This document shows, piece by piece, positions 5,329 to 5,914 of a DNA stretch of 5,914 nt. Numbering within the stretch: position 1 is the first letter of the stretch; every line of letters begins with the position of its first letter. The notes below the pieces were generated by a model. The model saw nothing but the letters and a program-made list of their open reading frames with translations. It made no database searches and was not told where the DNA came from. This DNA is from Anaerolineae bacterium (lineage in GTDB: Bacteria; Chloroflexota; Anaerolineae; 4572-78; J111), in contig JAGRCC010001057.1 of NCBI GenBank assembly GCA_020433785.1, positions 1 to 5,914 on the forward strand, read 5' to 3'. Both the position numbers and the translations under genes were made by a program.

Positions 5329-5914
5329 TTACTCCAGTTTGACAGGATTAGGGAATAGAATTTGAAAGACGGCGCCCTCACCCGGCAGCCGAGTAAGGGT
5401 TCCTTCAAGCTGTTTAACAAATGTGTCTACTAATAATAACCCCAGGGACTCCGGCTGAACCAGATCGACCTCAGCCGGAAACCCGATGCCGTTATCGGCA
5501 ACAGTTAACATTACCTGATTTTGTTCGGCTTGCAACTGAATCTGTATCCGGCCAGGTTGATCGCCTGGGAAGGCATGTTTTAAGGCATTAGAGACAAGTT
5601 CACTAATTATTAGCCCGCAGTAGAGGGCTGTATCTATCTGAAAACTTATATCTTGGATATCAAGATTGAGCGAAATATTATTGAGACGGCCGACATATGC
5701 GGCATGCAGTTGATTGACCAAATTGTAGAGATAATCGGAACTGTTAATCTGGCTTATGTATTCAGAGCAGTACAAAGTTTGGTGAACTAGAGCCATGGCT
5801 TGAATCCGAGATTGACATTCTTCCAGAAATTTGATCACCTTATCATTGGCCAGGTAATCAATTTGCAAATCGAACAAACTTGAAATGATCTGCAGATTAT
5901 TTTTGACGCGATGA
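5329..5914 (-). CDS. HisKA_2-family sensor histidine kinase (5' end cut by window edge)
   Basis: The frame is open from the right edge to TAA at 5331-5329, giving 194 visible residues; the N-terminal sensor part lies outside. The first visible residues read HRVKNNLQIISSLFDLQ, the HisKA_2 phospho-acceptor motif (family form HHRVKNNLQ), so the window edge cuts right at the phosphorylated histidine region. Next comes a helical segment with FLEECQSRIQAMALVHQTLY, typical of the second DHp helix of this family. The HATPase domain follows: SELVSNALKHAF (N-box), ADNGIGF (G1) and ESLGLLLVDTF (G2, in the shortened form seen in HisKA_2 kinases). A TTG at 5877 is not a real start because the motif lies upstream of it. 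It is first of a pair with the REC-PAS kinase 5 nt downstream, and a phosphotransfer to that protein's D55 is plausible (inference). The stimulus is not visible. Confidence 0.93.
   Translation of the reverse strand, partial: HRVKNNLQIISSLFDLQIDYLANDKVIKFLEECQSRIQAMALVHQTLYCSEYISQINSSDYLYNLVNQLHAAYVGRLNNISLNLDIQDISFQIDTALYCGLIISELVSNALKHAFPGDQPGRIQIQLQAEQNQVMLTVADNGIGFPAEVDLVQPESLGLLLVDTFVKQLEGTLTRLPGEGAVFQILFPNPVKLE
5332..5335 (-). promoter_or_regulatory. Ribosome binding site inside the end of the upstream kinase gene
   Basis: GGAG on the minus strand lies just before the TAA (5331-5329) of the upstream kinase and 8 nt before the GTG start at 5323. Ribosomes ending the first gene would clear this site, so translational coupling is likely. 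Confidence 0.6.

Overview
The window holds six protein genes and no RNA genes. Two of the genes are cut by the window edges. The content suggests a free-living environmental bacterium rich in two-component signalling. A member of the Chloroflexota (Anaerolineae-like) is my best guess, from the mix of an OmpR-type regulator, a HisKA_2 kinase beside a receiver-PAS-kinase protein, secreted proteins of unknown function and a REP-like palindrome. This is inference only, because no taxonomic marker gene is present.

Left part (1-2000, minus strand, GC-rich): an OmpR/PhoB-family response regulator runs off the left edge. Upstream of it in the same direction lies a secreted cysteine-rich protein (410 aa). 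It has a signal peptide, a very acidic low-complexity stretch, a six-cysteine segment with mirror-symmetric spacing, and a conserved C-terminal domain of unknown function. The two genes are separated by a long imperfect palindrome (688-744), and the regulator has its own extended -10 promoter.

Divergent control region (1999-2267): facing left are three 11-bp-spaced copies of a CTTCAT/CTTCAC half-site placed 10 bp before a -10 box, the arrangement of a PhoB-type activated promoter. Facing right are a perfect 8-bp-arm palindrome and a promoter for the next gene.

Middle (2268-3821, plus strand): a membrane-anchored protein of unknown function (215 aa) is followed by a VTT/TVP38-TMEM64 (DedA-superfamily) membrane protein. 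The second gene carries an unexpected in-frame block of about 102 bp built from a 75-bp-offset direct repeat, which looks like a small element inserted without breaking the frame.

Right part (3818-5914, minus strand, lower GC): a HisKA_2-type histidine kinase, cut at its phospho-acceptor motif by the right edge, is followed after 5 nt by a REC-PAS-HisKA-HATPase protein. The two look translationally coupled and probably form one signalling unit. The last gene converges on the VTT gene and the two stop codons share the bases TTAA.

The strongest candidates for something undescribed are the in-frame inserted repeat in the VTT gene, the mirror-symmetric cysteine array, and the regulator-type operator in front of the cysteine-rich secreted protein.
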